NCBI RefSeq assembly: GCF_022809095.1
Contig: NZ_JALAZE010000002.1
Coordinates: 558,001-622,000 of the forward strand
DNA length: 64,000 nucleotides
Direction of reading: 5' to 3'
Source: Bacillus kexueae
GTDB taxonomy: Bacteria > Bacillota > Bacilli > Bacillales > Aeribacillaceae
In this document: positions 46,392 through 55,889 of the stretch, piece after piece
How the letters are laid out: every line of letters starts with the position of its first letter
How positions within the stretch are numbered: the stretch's first letter is position 1
Position numbers and translations under genes: made by a program
Notes under the pieces: model-generated
The model's database searches: none
Seen by the model: the letters and a program-made list of their open reading frames with translations, nothing else
Told to the model about the DNA's origin: nothing

Positions 46392-48163
46392 TGTTTTGGC
46401 GGAGTGTTGTAGGGAAGCTTTGGTCTACAATTTTGCTTCTCGTATCATTCGTATTATTGATTCTAACCGTCCTTTTATTGCAATTCATGCAAAATTATCA
46501 TATTGAAGCCGCTAAAAACGAACTGAATACGTTGGCGAGTAAGATTTCCCTTATTTTAGAAAGTCATGATGACCAACAATTAGCTCGGTCTATCGCACAG
46601 GAACTATCAGATGAACAAACGAATGTATTAATCGTTGAAAATGAACAAAATTATTGGAAGTCTCCTGTAGTAAGTGAGCTAGCGCCTTCTTTCTCATTGG
46701 AGGAAATATTAGAACATGATGAACTACATAATGCGTTTAAAAATAATGAAGAAATCAGTGTTGTATTAACTGCTCAATCATCTGTCCTTACGGAAAAAGA
46801 AGAAAACGAAATGATTATCGTAGGTTCTCCTTTCAAATTAAATGGAGAGCATGGTTATGTGTTTGTAGCTCGTTCGTTATTAGTAATAAACGAAACGACG
46901 AAGCAAACAACCCAATATATTTTATTGGCAGCTGGAATTGCAATTATTTTAACGACCATTTTTGCTTTCTTTTTATCAACGAGAATTACTTATCCGCTTC
47001 GAAAAATGAGAGAAGTAGCAATGGAGTTAGCAAATGGTAAATTTAATACGAAAGTTCCGAAATTAACTCATGACGAGATTGGGGAATTGGCGGTTGCGTT
47101 TAACCAGATGGGAAAGCAAGTTCAATTCCATATGAATGCGCTCCGACAAGAGAAGGAACAATTAGCAAATATACTAAGTAGTATGGCGGATGGTGTAATT
47201 ACACTGAACATAGATGGAACAATTTTAGTGACGAATCCTCCAGCTGAACGATTTTTACAAGCATGGTACTATGAGCAGGAGATGAAAGTCGAAAAAGGCG
47301 AGGAACTCCCTCCAGAAGTTCGTGAACTGTTTCAGCAAGTTGTTTCTACTCAACGAGAGCAAATTACTGAAGTTCAAGTGCAAGGGCGAACGTGGGTAGT
47401 GATCATGAGCTCTTTATATAATCAAGCAAATGTGCGAGGAGCGGTCGTGGTTTTACGAGATATGACGGAAGAAAGACGACTAGACAAGTTGCGAAAAGAT
47501 TTTATCGCAAATGTCTCGCACGAGCTAAGAACGCCAATTTCAATGCTACAAGGATATAGTGAAGCGATATTAGACGATATACCGACGAGCGATGAAGAGC
47601 GGAAAGAAATCGTTCAAGTAATTTACGACGAGTCCTTGCGTATGGGGCGATTAGTAAATGATTTACTCGACCTTGCTAGAATGGAAGCTGGACACATTTC
47701 TTTAAATTATGAATCCCTTTCCTTACAACCTTTTATTGAAAAAGTGATTCGAAAGTTTTATAAACCGGCAAAAGAGAAAAATATTGACCTTTCTGTTACT
47801 TGGGAAAATGAAGTAAAAGAAGCTCATTTTGACCCAGATCGTATTGAGCAGGTGTTAACGAATTTAATTGATAATGCTTTGCGCCATACGAACAGCGGAG
47901 GTTTCGTAAAATTGACGATACAAAAAACGGAAACAGGCTTGAAAATGGATGTTCAAGATAGTGGAAGCGGAATTCGTGAGGAAGATTTACCATTTGTTTT
48001 TGAACGTTTTTATAAAGCTGATAAAGCCCGAACTCGTGGACGGTCTGGGACAGGTTTAGGACTGGCAATTGCCAAAAATATTGTTGACGCTCATAACGGA
48101 AATATTCATGTCCATAGTAAATTAAATGAGGGAACAACGTTTAGCATCTATTTACCTTCTTAG
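46388..48163 (+). CDS. resE: Sensor histidine kinase ResE
   Basis: 591-residue membrane sensor kinase. Two membrane helices (about 12-32 and 178-197) frame an outer domain; then HAMP (200-252), a PAS domain (about 255-360), the H-box with H378 in NVSHELRTP, and the ATPase domain (N, DSGSGI and [11 protein letters not shown] boxes). Phosphorylates ResD. Start overlaps the resD stop, two ATGs in tandem. Confidence 0.94.
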   Translation: MMFWRSVVGKLWSTILLLVSFVLLILTVLLLQFMQNYHIEAAKNELNTLASKISLILESHDDQQLARSIAQELSDEQTNVLIVENEQNYWKSPVVSELAPSFSLEEILEHDELHNAFKNNEEISVVLTAQSSVLTEKEENEMIIVGSPFKLNGEHGYVFVARSLLVINETTKQTTQYILLAAGIAIILTTIFAFFLSTRITYPLRKMREVAMELANGKFNTKVPKLTHDEIGELAVAFNQMGKQVQFHMNALRQEKEQLANILSSMADGVITLNIDGTILVTNPPAERFLQAWYYEQEMKVEKGEELPPEVRELFQQVVSTQREQITEVQVQGRTWVVIMSSLYNQANVRGAVVVLRDMTEERRLDKLRKDFIANVSHELRTPISMLQGYSEAILDDIPTSDEERKEIVQVIYDESLRMGRLVNDLLDLARMEAGHISLNYESLSLQPFIEKVIRKFYKPAKEKNIDLSVTWENEVKEAHFDPDRIEQVLTNLIDNALRHTNSGGFVKLTIQKTETGLKMDVQDSGSGIREEDLPFVFERFYKADKARTRGRSGTGLGLAIAKNIVDAHNGNIHVHSKLNEGTTFSIYLPS

Positions 48164-48199
48164 AAGGTTTCGATTAAAATAGTAAAAGGGAGGGATTGG

Positions 48200-48775
48200 A
48201 TGAATATTTATACAAAAACGGGTGACAAAGGGAAAACGAGTATTATTGGTGGCAGAGTTGATAAAGACGATCTTCGAGTACAAGCATATGGAACAATCGA
48301 TGAGTTAAATGCTTTTATTGGCTTAGCCATGACAAGATTGACAGAAGATCATTATCATGATATTTATAATGAGTTAGAAAAAATTCAGCACGAACTTTTT
48401 GATTGTGGAGGCGATTTAGCCGTTGTTTTTGAAAAACAAAAGAACCCATTTAAAACAACGGAGGACATGATTACTTTTTTAGAAGAGAGAATCGATGAAT
48501 ATGTAGAAGAAGCACCGCCTTTACAACGATTTATCTTACCAGGGGGAACTGAAGCAGCTAGCTACATACATGTGGCAAGAACGATAGCACGTCGAGTAGA
48601 AAGACAAATTGTTTCCTTACAAAAAGTAGAGAAAATACATGAACCGGTTCTGAAGTACATGAATCGATTATCAGATTATTTATTTGCTCTCGCCCGAGTT
48701 ATAAATTACAGAGCTGGTAAAAAAGATATAGAATATGAAAGAAGTGCGATTGTTTTTCGTACAAAAAAACAATAG
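48200..48775 (+). CDS. yvqK: PduO-type cob(I)alamin adenosyltransferase
   Basis: 191-residue ATP:cob(I)alamin adenosyltransferase making adenosylcobalamin. N-terminal ATP motif TKTGDKGKTSIIGGR (about 5-19), plus LPGGTEAAS and the RTIARRVER and NRLSDYLFALAR signatures. Begins 36 bp after resE behind AAGGGAGGG, possibly in the same transcript. In B. subtilis the homologue (yvqK) is elsewhere, so the placement here is a rearrangement. Confidence 0.92.
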   Translation: MNIYTKTGDKGKTSIIGGRVDKDDLRVQAYGTIDELNAFIGLAMTRLTEDHYHDIYNELEKIQHELFDCGGDLAVVFEKQKNPFKTTEDMITFLEERIDEYVEEAPPLQRFILPGGTEAASYIHVARTIARRVERQIVSLQKVEKIHEPVLKYMNRLSDYLFALARVINYRAGKKDIEYERSAIVFRTKKQ

Positions 48776-48800
48776 GGTCACATAGTTGGCCCTTTCTTTT
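48772..48800 (+). terminator. Weak terminator after the adenosyltransferase gene
   Basis: AGGGTC/GGCCCT-type stem around a short loop followed by TTTCTTTT. Confidence 0.55.
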
Positions 48801-48900
48801 ATGGGAAAGTATATGTAGGACTGATTCACAGTTTGGTATTACGTGCAGGAGACTTGTCTGTAAGGAAAATAAAGTGTTTAGCGAAATTTTTTTAAAAAAA

Positions 48901-48927
48901 TGTAACGAAACTTAACTCTCATTCGAC
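48901..48927 (+). promoter_or_regulatory. Autoregulatory sigma-X promoter
   Basis: TGTAAC (48901-48906) and CGAC (48924-48927) with a 17-bp spacer match the ECF sigma-X/W-type consensus exactly, 26 bp before the sigX start. Confidence 0.8.
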
Positions 48928-48952
48928 CATTATTTTGAACGGAGGGGCATGC

Positions 48953-49507
48953 ATGGAGGACGCTTTTCAGAAGCTTTATGAAAAGTATCACCAAGATCTT
49001 TTCCAATTTTTATTTTACTTAGTAAAAGATCAAAATACGGCTGAAGATTTAATTCAAGAGGTGTATATAAAAGTATTAAAATCGTATGATCGTTTTGAAG
49101 GGAGGAGCAGTGAGAAGACATGGCTGTTTTCCATTGCTCGACATGTAGCCATTGATTATTTTCGAAAACAAAAAACGATTCGTCAACGCATTCTGGATAA
49201 GTTTGATTTCGATAAGGGGACGATTGTCGATCATTCGCCTCTTCCAGAAGAAGTATCAATCAAGCGAGAAGAAATACAGTGGCTTTATAAAGCGCTCGAT
49301 GCATGTAATGTCAATCAACGATCTGTTATAATCTTACGTTATCTAAAAGATATGTCGATCCAAGAGACCGCAGCTATTTTAGGATGGACAGAAAGTAAAG
49401 TGAAAACGACCGCACATCGCGCCATCAAGTTATTGCGAAATGAGATGGAACGGATTAAAGACGAACAGGAGGTCGAGTCCAATGACCAAACACTATCGAT
49501 GGAATGA
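48953..49507 (+). CDS. sigX: ECF sigma factor SigX
   Basis: 184-residue extracytoplasmic-function sigma factor. Region 2 (NTAEDLIQEVYIKVLKSYDRFEG, about 27-49, with TWLFSIARHVAIDYFR) and region 4 helix-turn-helix (MSIQETAAILGWTESKVKTTAHRAI). In B. subtilis sigma-X controls cell-surface charge genes. ATG 48953 follows GGAGGGG. It overlaps the anti-sigma gene by 26 bases and has its own promoter type upstream. Confidence 0.92.
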   Translation: MEDAFQKLYEKYHQDLFQFLFYLVKDQNTAEDLIQEVYIKVLKSYDRFEGRSSEKTWLFSIARHVAIDYFRKQKTIRQRILDKFDFDKGTIVDHSPLPEEVSIKREEIQWLYKALDACNVNQRSVIILRYLKDMSIQETAAILGWTESKVKTTAHRAIKLLRNEMERIKDEQEVESNDQTLSME

Positions 49508-50606
49508 CGATAACATAAAGGAAATGTTGATGGAGTTGCCAGAAATGAAAGATACACGTTCAAGAGATGAAGTTTGGCAGTCCATTCACCTGCATAAAAA
49601 GAAAAAAAGGAAACAATGGATCGTTCCTACAGTTGCGGCATTGGCCTCGCTCTTCTTCATTATTTCATTCGTGCAAAATCGTGATCAAAATCAAGATACC
49701 GCGCTTCAGTTTGATGAGGCATCATTGCTTGAGGAAAGTAGTGCCAAAGAAGAAGCATTAGACATGGCACCATTTTCGTCAGGGAAGGATTTAAATACGG
49801 TGATCGATGAAGAGCCCTTAGTTATTTATAATAATCAACAGCAAATTGTGACGATTGGATTTTTAGAAAAGAATCGTAATGTCATTGTACCAATTAGCTT
49901 CATTGGGAACGATGTTGAACCAATTGAAAATCAGATGCAAGGTTTTTTGAATGATTTTAACGGGGAAGTGTATGGATTTCAACCGAGCATCTTTCAAAGC
50001 ATGGAAATAGAAAGTGTAAACGACACCGTAACTCTGGAGATTGATGAAGAAGACTCAAGTCATTTACCTAAGGATCGGACGACCTTTCAAGAGTTAATGC
50101 GTGAAACATTTCGTTGGAAAAATTTTGATAAGATTAAACTTTATACAAATAATGAACCTGGAATTGAACTAAGTTCAGGAAAATTATTTGAAATTGAAAT
50201 TGACAAACTGTTAAAGAAAGCTTACTTTCTTTTACCTTTGAATGAACGGTCTTTTTTAGTCCCAACTAAAAAATCGTACCAGTCTGTTGATGAAGCGTTT
50301 CACGCGATGAGAAACGGAGATGGTCAAGTAAATGATTCATTAATTCCAACCATCCTTCAGCCGTTTTTAATTGAAAAGGTTGAAAAAGACGGGAACTTAT
50401 TAACGGTCTCATTTAAAAATGAGGAAAATTACGTAGATGAAAAAAGGGTTACAATCATGATTGAAGCGATGCTTATGACGGCTAAAGAGTTTGGGTTTGA
50501 ATATGTAGAATTTAAAGGTCTTGAAGATTTAATGATTCAAAAATATGATTTGCGTAATCCGATTGAAGTTCCTTATTCTCCTAATCCTTTATATGTTTAT
50601 AACTAA
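49482..50606 (+). CDS. rsiX: Anti-sigma X factor RsiX
   Basis: 374-residue membrane anti-sigma factor. Cytoplasmic N-terminal part of about 45 residues, one membrane helix (about 46-64: WIVPTVAALASLFFIISFV), and a long outer domain. It should hold sigma-X at the membrane. ATG 49482 follows CAGGAGGTCG inside sigX. The sequence is diverged, so the call rests on topology and linkage. Confidence 0.87.
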   Translation: MTKHYRWNDDNIKEMLMELPEMKDTRSRDEVWQSIHLHKKKKRKQWIVPTVAALASLFFIISFVQNRDQNQDTALQFDEASLLEESSAKEEALDMAPFSSGKDLNTVIDEEPLVIYNNQQQIVTIGFLEKNRNVIVPISFIGNDVEPIENQMQGFLNDFNGEVYGFQPSIFQSMEIESVNDTVTLEIDEEDSSHLPKDRTTFQELMRETFRWKNFDKIKLYTNNEPGIELSSGKLFEIEIDKLLKKAYFLLPLNERSFLVPTKKSYQSVDEAFHAMRNGDGQVNDSLIPTILQPFLIEKVEKDGNLLTVSFKNEENYVDEKRVTIMIEAMLMTAKEFGFEYVEFKGLEDLMIQKYDLRNPIEVPYSPNPLYVYN

Positions 50607-50646
50607 ATTAATGGATTACGTCAGCTCGAGAGGATTCTTAAATGAA

Positions 50647-50687
50647 ACAAGTGGAGAAAGACAACTCGTCTTTCTCCACTTGTTTTT
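50647..50687 (+). terminator. Terminator after rsiX
   Basis: ACAAGTGGAGAAAGAC pairs with GTCTTTCTCCACTTGT, a 16-bp stem with a five-base loop, then TTTTT. Confidence 0.9.
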
Positions 50688-51105
50688 GAATGGAAGTTGC
50701 TGGCGACCCTTTAGGGAATAGTGCTTGTAAAAAACGAAGACGAATTTGAGATTTCTGGAGGTTGTTAAGAAAAGTGGGGGCAACTGCCTAGCGTTTTACA
50801 AACGGAAGAATCTACCGTACTGAGTTAGTGAAGATACTTTGAAGGAATCGAGCAGATATTGATTTAAAGTCCGTACGCTAGGCGCTAGTAGCTAGTACTG
50901 ACAGGTCGTACCGGGTAAAATGATTGTCTGGAGCTTCTTGTTGCATAAAAGAACCAATGTAGTTATCAAGTTTCATTGTTTAGTTTGTAAACATAATTTC
51001 CTATTTTTTATCAACTACGTATGAAAACTCAGATGGATTCCCAAACTATTGTTAAGTATGCCTTTGAAATGGGGTAGAAAGGCACTGTTTGGGAGGAAGA
51101 TTGGA
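50688..51105. other. Non-coding gap between rsiX and the M23 gene
   Basis: No frame with a good ribosome site is visible over this 418-bp stretch. GCCTAGCG (50786-50793) and CGCTAGGC (50876-50883) form a perfect 8-bp inverted pair 82 bp apart. Local direct repeats of CTAGTA follow at about 50885. It may hold a structured RNA or an eroded element. Confidence 0.4.
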
Positions 51106-51765
51106 ATGAAAAGACATTACATGACGGTTAGCTTATTATGGTTGATTGTAAGCTTACTTTGTTCAGAAGACCATGCTAGGGCGGAGGAAAATTTACAAAA
51201 ACTAATGGAAGACTGGGTTATACCAGTTGAAGGAACAATTACAGATAAATTTGGAACAAGGAATGGGAAACATAAAGGAATTGATATTGGTGCAAATATC
51301 GGCGCAGACGTGCGAGTTGTCGATAACGGTGTCGTATCAAAATCGTACTATTCAGATACATACGGACATGTCGTATTTGTTAAACATCCTTCTGGAATTG
51401 AAACCGTTTATGCACATCTTCATGAAAGGTTAGTTGCTTCTGGTGACGATGTGAATAAGGGAGAAGTAATCGGTACAGTTGGAAGCACAGGCGTTTCAAC
51501 TGGACCACATTTACACTTTGAAGCTCATGTTGGTGAGTGGACATATAGTAAAGAAAATGCGTTCGACCCGTTATTCGCATTTGATAATTCTTTTGATGAA
51601 GGAATTGAAGTGGCAAATCAAGCGAAAGTTGTAATTGTAAAACAAGGGGATACTTTATGGGGAATATCGCAGCAGTTTGGTGTGACTGTTGAAAGGATTC
51701 AACAATGGAATGGATTATCGACGACTACAATTTATCCGAATCAAGAAATCATCATCTATACATAG
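51106..51765 (+). CDS. Secreted M23 metallopeptidase with LysM domain
   Basis: 219-residue exported protein: signal peptide about residues 1-26, an M23/LytM peptidase domain (HKGIDIGA with first His and Asp; HLHFEAH with the HxH pair; about 45-150), then a C-terminal LysM domain (VKQGDTLWGISQQFGVTVERIQQWNGL, about 173-199). Likely a peptidoglycan endopeptidase or an inactive organiser; metal ligands appear intact. ATG 51106 follows GGGAGGAAG. Not part of the B. subtilis order here. Confidence 0.87.
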   Translation: MKRHYMTVSLLWLIVSLLCSEDHARAEENLQKLMEDWVIPVEGTITDKFGTRNGKHKGIDIGANIGADVRVVDNGVVSKSYYSDTYGHVVFVKHPSGIETVYAHLHERLVASGDDVNKGEVIGTVGSTGVSTGPHLHFEAHVGEWTYSKENAFDPLFAFDNSFDEGIEVANQAKVVIVKQGDTLWGISQQFGVTVERIQQWNGLSTTTIYPNQEIIIYT

Positions 51766-51806
51766 GAAATTCTTCATAGCAAAGTATTGAAAAATGAAAG
51801 TTAAGC

Positions 51807-51900
51807 TGAGGAAAGGGCGAGACCCAAAAGCACATGCTGACACATGCTGAGGAATCTCGACTTCTTCGAGTGGCTAAGTGTTTAGTTTTGAATTCATTTT
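51807..51900 (+). repeat. MITE B core remnant
   Basis: GAGGAAAGGGCGAGACCC, GCTGAGGAATCTCGACTTC and GTGGCTAAGTGT...GAATTCATTTT follow the core of the element at 9507 in order; terminal repeats are gone. CACATGCTGA is duplicated in tandem (51831-51850). Confidence 0.5.
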
Positions 51901-51916
51901 ATAAGGAGTGTAAAAA

Positions 51917-52018
51917 TCAATAATCAATACGAGCAACCGACAAAGGTGATTTTTTTGGAACAAAAACTTCGACATCTAACGGAAGAACTAATTGGTCTAT
52001 GTTATACTCTTTATACAT
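51917..52018 (-). pseudogene. 5' remnant of an IS1182-like transposase gene
   Basis: A 33-codon frame starting MYKEYNIDQLVLPLDVEV resembles the N-terminus of IS1182-family transposases (xxKEYNMNQLxLPLDLE) and then stops; no further transposase sequence follows. GGAGAG lies seven bases before the ATG and an extended -10 TGGTATAAT (52059-52067) precedes it. Assignment is from memory of the family pattern and is moderate. Confidence 0.5.
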
Positions 52019-52084
52019 AAGAAAACTCTCCTTTTGGTTGTGTTGTTGTGGTGACTTCATTATACCAAAAAAGAGAGTTTTCTT
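52019..52084 (-). promoter_or_regulatory. Inverted repeat that would mask the transposase ribosome site
   Basis: AAGAAAACTCTC on the minus strand (52084-52073), upstream of the -10 box, is perfectly complementary to GAGAGTTTTCTT (52030-52019), which covers the ribosome site up to the start codon. Transcripts begun upstream would fold and hide the site; transcripts from the local promoter would not. Confidence 0.55.
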
Positions 52085-52093
52085 TTTTTATTT

Positions 52094-52350
52094 GGCTGTT
52101 TTTGTAAAAAATGTTTCGATTTAGACATGAAATGGTTAGTGAAAGGCGGCGACTCCAGTGGGAACAGCACGAGTCGAAGACCCCGCAGGCGAGCTTGCGA
52201 GATGAGGGGGCGATAATTTAATGAACCTCTGCTAAAAGCGGCCACGTCCTGTGACCAACGCAGAGGCCAACACGTCCTGTGCAAGTCCGGAAAGCGCTCG
52301 CCTTTCACGATAAAGTGTATGACCAAAAACAACAACCTTTTAGTAAATCC
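52094..52350 (-). mobile_element. MITE B, long copy in inverted orientation
   Basis: 257 bp with GGCTGTTTTTGTA at one end and the complement of GGATTTACTAAAAGG at the other. The core begins and ends with a GTGAAAGGCG/CGCCTTTCAC inverted repeat and contains two ACGTCCTGTG units. Flanks TTTTATTT (52086-52093) and TTGTATTT (52351-52358) match at 7 of 8, an aged target duplication. Confidence 0.65.
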
Positions 52351-52359
52351 TTGTATTTC

Positions 52360-52402
52360 CAAATAAAGAATGGGGTGTCCCAGCTACTTTTGGGACACCC
52401 TC
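52360..52402 (-). terminator. Terminator of serA
   Basis: GGGTGTCCCA pairs with TGGGACACCC; on the minus strand the hairpin is followed by CATTCTTTATTT. Confidence 0.7.
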
Positions 52403-52411
52403 TCCTAAAAG

Positions 52412-53983
52412 TTATAGGTGAATCGTACGGACAGAAACGATATCTGAAAACGTTGAAAGTTGATCGATTAATGAAGGTTCTACAGGTTTATCAACAGAAA
52501 GCATCATGATAGCACTTCCACCAACTTTTTTACGACCTACTTGCATTGTGGCAATGTTTACATCATTCTCACCTAGTACGTTACCGACACGACCGATAAC
52601 ACCTGGTTGGTCGATATGTTGAATGTATAAAAGCTCCCCAGTAGGATAAAAGTCAATATCATATCCGTTAATTTCGATGATGCGTTCTCCGTAATGAGGA
52701 ATGTATGATGCTTTCACCTGAAACGATTGCTGTTCTCCATTTATTGTAATCGTTATACAGTTTTCATATCCTGACGTATTTGATTTAATTGTTTCACTGT
52801 AATTAATTCCACGTTCACTAGCAATCAATCCTGCATTGACTTCATTGACAGTTGATGCAACACGTTCGTTTAAAAATGCAGAAAGGAAGCTCTTCGTGAT
52901 AAAAGAAGTTTCAAGTTCTGCAACCGACCCTTCATAAGCAATCTCGACACTTGAAACAGGCTCTTTCATGCATTGAGAACCAAGGGAGCCAATTTTTTTC
53001 GCTAATTTATAGAACGGTTGTATTTTCTCGTACAGTTCTTTTGAAAGTGTAGGTAAATTAATAGACGAAGAAACAGGTTTTCCGTTGAGAAACTTCATAA
53101 CTTCTTCCGCAACTTGATACGCAACATTTAATTGTGCTTCTTTCGTCGAAGCCCCTAAATGTGGTGTAACAATCACTTGTTCACAATCTAGCAACTTATT
53201 TCCTACAGGAGGTTCCACTTCAAATACATCGAGAGCAACTCCTTTAACATGTCCCTGTTTCAACGATTCATAAAGGGCGTCCTCATCAATGATGCCTCCT
53301 CGAGCACAGTTTAACAAATACACCCCTTTCTTCGTTTTTGCTAAATTTTCTTTTCCTAATAGACCTTTCGTTTCTTTTGTTAATGGAGTATGAACAGTAA
53401 TAATATCTGCATTTGAAAGTAATTCCTCTAAGCTGACGCTATCGACCCCAATTTTTTTCGCACGATCTTTCGTTAAAAACGGATCAAATACAAGAACACT
53501 CATTCCAAAAACCTTGGCACGTTTTGCGATTTCACTTCCAATTCTCCCTAAACCAACAATCCCGAGTGTTTTCCCATTTAATTCAGTCCCAATGAATGCA
53601 GATCTGTTCCATTCTCCTGATTTTACAGTGACATTTGCTTGAGGAATATGACGTAAGAGAGCCATCATCATCGCAAATGTATGTTCAGCAGTCGAGATTG
53701 TATTGCCGTTCGGAGCGTTAATAACGACGACGCCATGTTTCGTTGCAGCATCAACATCGATGTTATCTACACCCACTCCTGCACGGCCAATGATTTTTAA
53801 ATTAGGCATTTTTTGAATTAAATCTTCGGTTACTTTTGTTGCACTTCGCACAAGGAGAGCATCATACATTTCAAGATTTTGAACTTCAGATACGTTTTTT
53901 TGTACAACTTTTACAAAATCGTTACTAATTAAGGGCTTTAAACCATCTTGGCTAATGGCATCCGAAACGAGAACATGGAACAT
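52412..53983 (-). CDS. serA: D-3-phosphoglycerate dehydrogenase
   Basis: 523-residue first enzyme of serine synthesis (3-phosphoglycerate plus NAD to 3-phosphohydroxypyruvate). Long form: substrate domain, NAD-binding GLGRIG (144-149), catalytic Arg/Glu/His (last in TPHLGAST), an intervening allosteric-substrate-binding domain (about 320-445) and a C-terminal ACT domain (about 450-523). ATG 53983 follows TAGGAGG. Upstream 53984-54230 shows no leader I can name. Confidence 0.95.
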   Translation of the reverse strand: MFHVLVSDAISQDGLKPLISNDFVKVVQKNVSEVQNLEMYDALLVRSATKVTEDLIQKMPNLKIIGRAGVGVDNIDVDAATKHGVVVINAPNGNTISTAEHTFAMMMALLRHIPQANVTVKSGEWNRSAFIGTELNGKTLGIVGLGRIGSEIAKRAKVFGMSVLVFDPFLTKDRAKKIGVDSVSLEELLSNADIITVHTPLTKETKGLLGKENLAKTKKGVYLLNCARGGIIDEDALYESLKQGHVKGVALDVFEVEPPVGNKLLDCEQVIVTPHLGASTKEAQLNVAYQVAEEVMKFLNGKPVSSSINLPTLSKELYEKIQPFYKLAKKIGSLGSQCMKEPVSSVEIAYEGSVAELETSFITKSFLSAFLNERVASTVNEVNAGLIASERGINYSETIKSNTSGYENCITITINGEQQSFQVKASYIPHYGERIIEINGYDIDFYPTGELLYIQHIDQPGVIGRVGNVLGENDVNIATMQVGRKKVGGSAIMMLSVDKPVEPSLIDQLSTFSDIVSVRTIHL

Positions 53984-54230
53984 GTGAAATCCTCCTATGA
54001 ATTAGTGAATGTTAATAGTGAAATTTCTGATAATTTTAACTCACTAAAGTGAAAGTTGTCAAGGTTATAGACTTTACATGATGTAAGCGTTTACTAGTAG
54101 TCGTCCCAAAGGATGAAGCCAATTAAAAAGAAAATTTTCTTCAAAAAAAGAAATAAGGTGAGTTGAGCATTTTCGTATACAATGCATTGCAATTCGTGTA
54201 TAATTATCTCGAAAACAAAATATTTGATTC

Positions 54231-54447
54231 ATCTTCGGGGCAGGGTGAAATTCCCGACCGGCGGTAAGAAGACATTTGTCTTTCAAGCCCGCGAGCCTAA
54301 TGGGCATGATCTGGTGAGATTCCAGAGCCGACAGTACAGTCTGGATGGGAGAAGATGAAGGTTCGCTCAGGCGTTTTGAAATGATCTTCATAACGTTTAT
54401 TTGGCCTACTATTCTCCCTCTACTTTTTTTCGAGTAGAGGTTTTTTA
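54231..54447 (+). promoter_or_regulatory. FMN riboswitch controlling ribU
   Basis: Aptamer 54231-54356 has the RFN core (CTTCGGGGCAGGGTGAAATT, ACCGGCGGT, GCCCGCGAGC, GATCTGGTGA, CCGACAGT, GATGGGAGAAGAT). Terminator 54415-54447 pairs CCTCTAC with GTAGAGG and ends in T residues. A -10 TATAAT lies at 54199-54204. FMN should switch off ribU. Confidence 0.93.
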
Positions 54448-54511
54448 GTTTTCCTAGGTCAAAGGAACCTTCCTTCTTTTTATGGTGAATCACAAAAAGG
54501 AGAGAGGGAAT

Positions 54512-55090
54512 ATGTTTCAATCAAAGGCTTCAAAGCTCGTATTTATCGGGGTATTAAGTAGTATCTCATTTATTCTTATGGTGCTAAACTTTCCTTTACC
54601 AGGTTTACCACCATATCTAAAAGTTGACTTCAGTGACATACCAGCGTTAATTGCAGTTATGATTTTTGGTCCAATCGCAGGAATAACGGTTGAGGCCATT
54701 AAAAATATATTGCACTTTTTTATCCAAGGAAGTGCAACGGGGGTACCAATTGACCAATTCGCCAATTTTGTAGCTGGAATTTTACTTGTAGTACCATTCT
54801 CGATTGTGTTTAACCGATTAAGAACACTAAAGGGAGCATTAATTGGACTTAGTGTAGGAACAGTAGCACTAACTGTTGGAATGGCATTCTTAAATTATTT
54901 CGTACTATTGCCTGCCTATTCCTATTTATTAAATATGCCTCCGATGCAATCTGAAGAAGTTCGATTCCTTATTATGACGGGGATATTGCCGTTCAACCTA
55001 ATTAAAGGAGTAATCGTCGCTATAATGTTCTTCCTTTTATACAATAAGCTCATTAAGCCTCTTGAACGTCGCATGGCATATAAGTCTTAA
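54512..55090 (+). CDS. ribU: Riboflavin ECF transporter S component RibU
   Basis: 192-residue membrane protein (FmnP/YpaA) with about six helices, the substrate-binding subunit of an ECF-type riboflavin importer. Conserved stretches LPGLPPYLKVDFSDIPALI and GPIAGITVEAIKNILHF. Needs the shared EcfAA'T module encoded elsewhere. ATG 54512 follows AAAGGAGAGAGGG. Controlled by the FMN riboswitch directly upstream. Confidence 0.93.
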   Translation: MFQSKASKLVFIGVLSSISFILMVLNFPLPGLPPYLKVDFSDIPALIAVMIFGPIAGITVEAIKNILHFFIQGSATGVPIDQFANFVAGILLVVPFSIVFNRLRTLKGALIGLSVGTVALTVGMAFLNYFVLLPAYSYLLNMPPMQSEEVRFLIMTGILPFNLIKGVIVAIMFFLLYNKLIKPLERRMAYKS

Positions 55091-55149
55091 ATCTATTCAA
55101 GTAACGTTCTTAAATGGACATTAACTGTGTGCGATTTATAATATGTAAA

Positions 55150-55192
55150 GGCGTGATTTGTACGAGAGTTTTCTCGCGTATGAATCACGCCT
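55150..55192 (+). terminator. Hairpin after ribU
   Basis: AGGCGTGATT and TACG pair with CGTA and AATCACGCCT, a long stem; T-tract is weak (CTTAATTT). Confidence 0.65.
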
Positions 55193-55282
55193 CTTAATTT
55201 GGAGTAGTAAAATAGCCTTTATCTTTCATCTAAAGTGAACAAGAAATTCATTAGGAATGCAATAAACTACAATCTTTTCATC

Positions 55283-55317
55283 AAAAAAGCAGATGAAGTA
55301 TGTTTTCATCTGCTTTG
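55283..55317 (-). terminator. Terminator of fer
   Basis: On the minus strand AAAGCAGATGA pairs with TCATCTGCTTT, followed by TTTTT. Confidence 0.88.
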
Positions 55318-55326
55318 TAAACGTCA

Positions 55327-55641
<315 letters not shown>

Positions 55642-55889
55642 TCAATTGTAGATGTCTTTCATCTAGTTGAAGATGGCAACAAAAACCTTACCCATATTGT
55701 AAAATGGAATAACGAACATTTCAATAGAAAAGTCATTGAGAATCCTTATCACACAAGGGTTTTTCACCATTTGTAATCGACTATATCCTTTAAAAAAAGA
55801 CAATTTGAGCGATAGTTTGCCAACATTTGTCGATGTAAATCTGATAAAATAATGACATACATTTTATAAGGGAAGATTAGGTGTTTTTG

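Noticed and set aside
54170-54205. TTTTCGTATACAATGCATTGC before the ribU riboswitch looks like a MITE B end
   Set aside because: Short match with no GGCT terminus; more likely part of the ribU promoter region.
54074-54520. 148-codon minus-strand frame over the second FMN riboswitch
   Set aside because: It runs antisense through a structured RNA and its terminator; no protein features.
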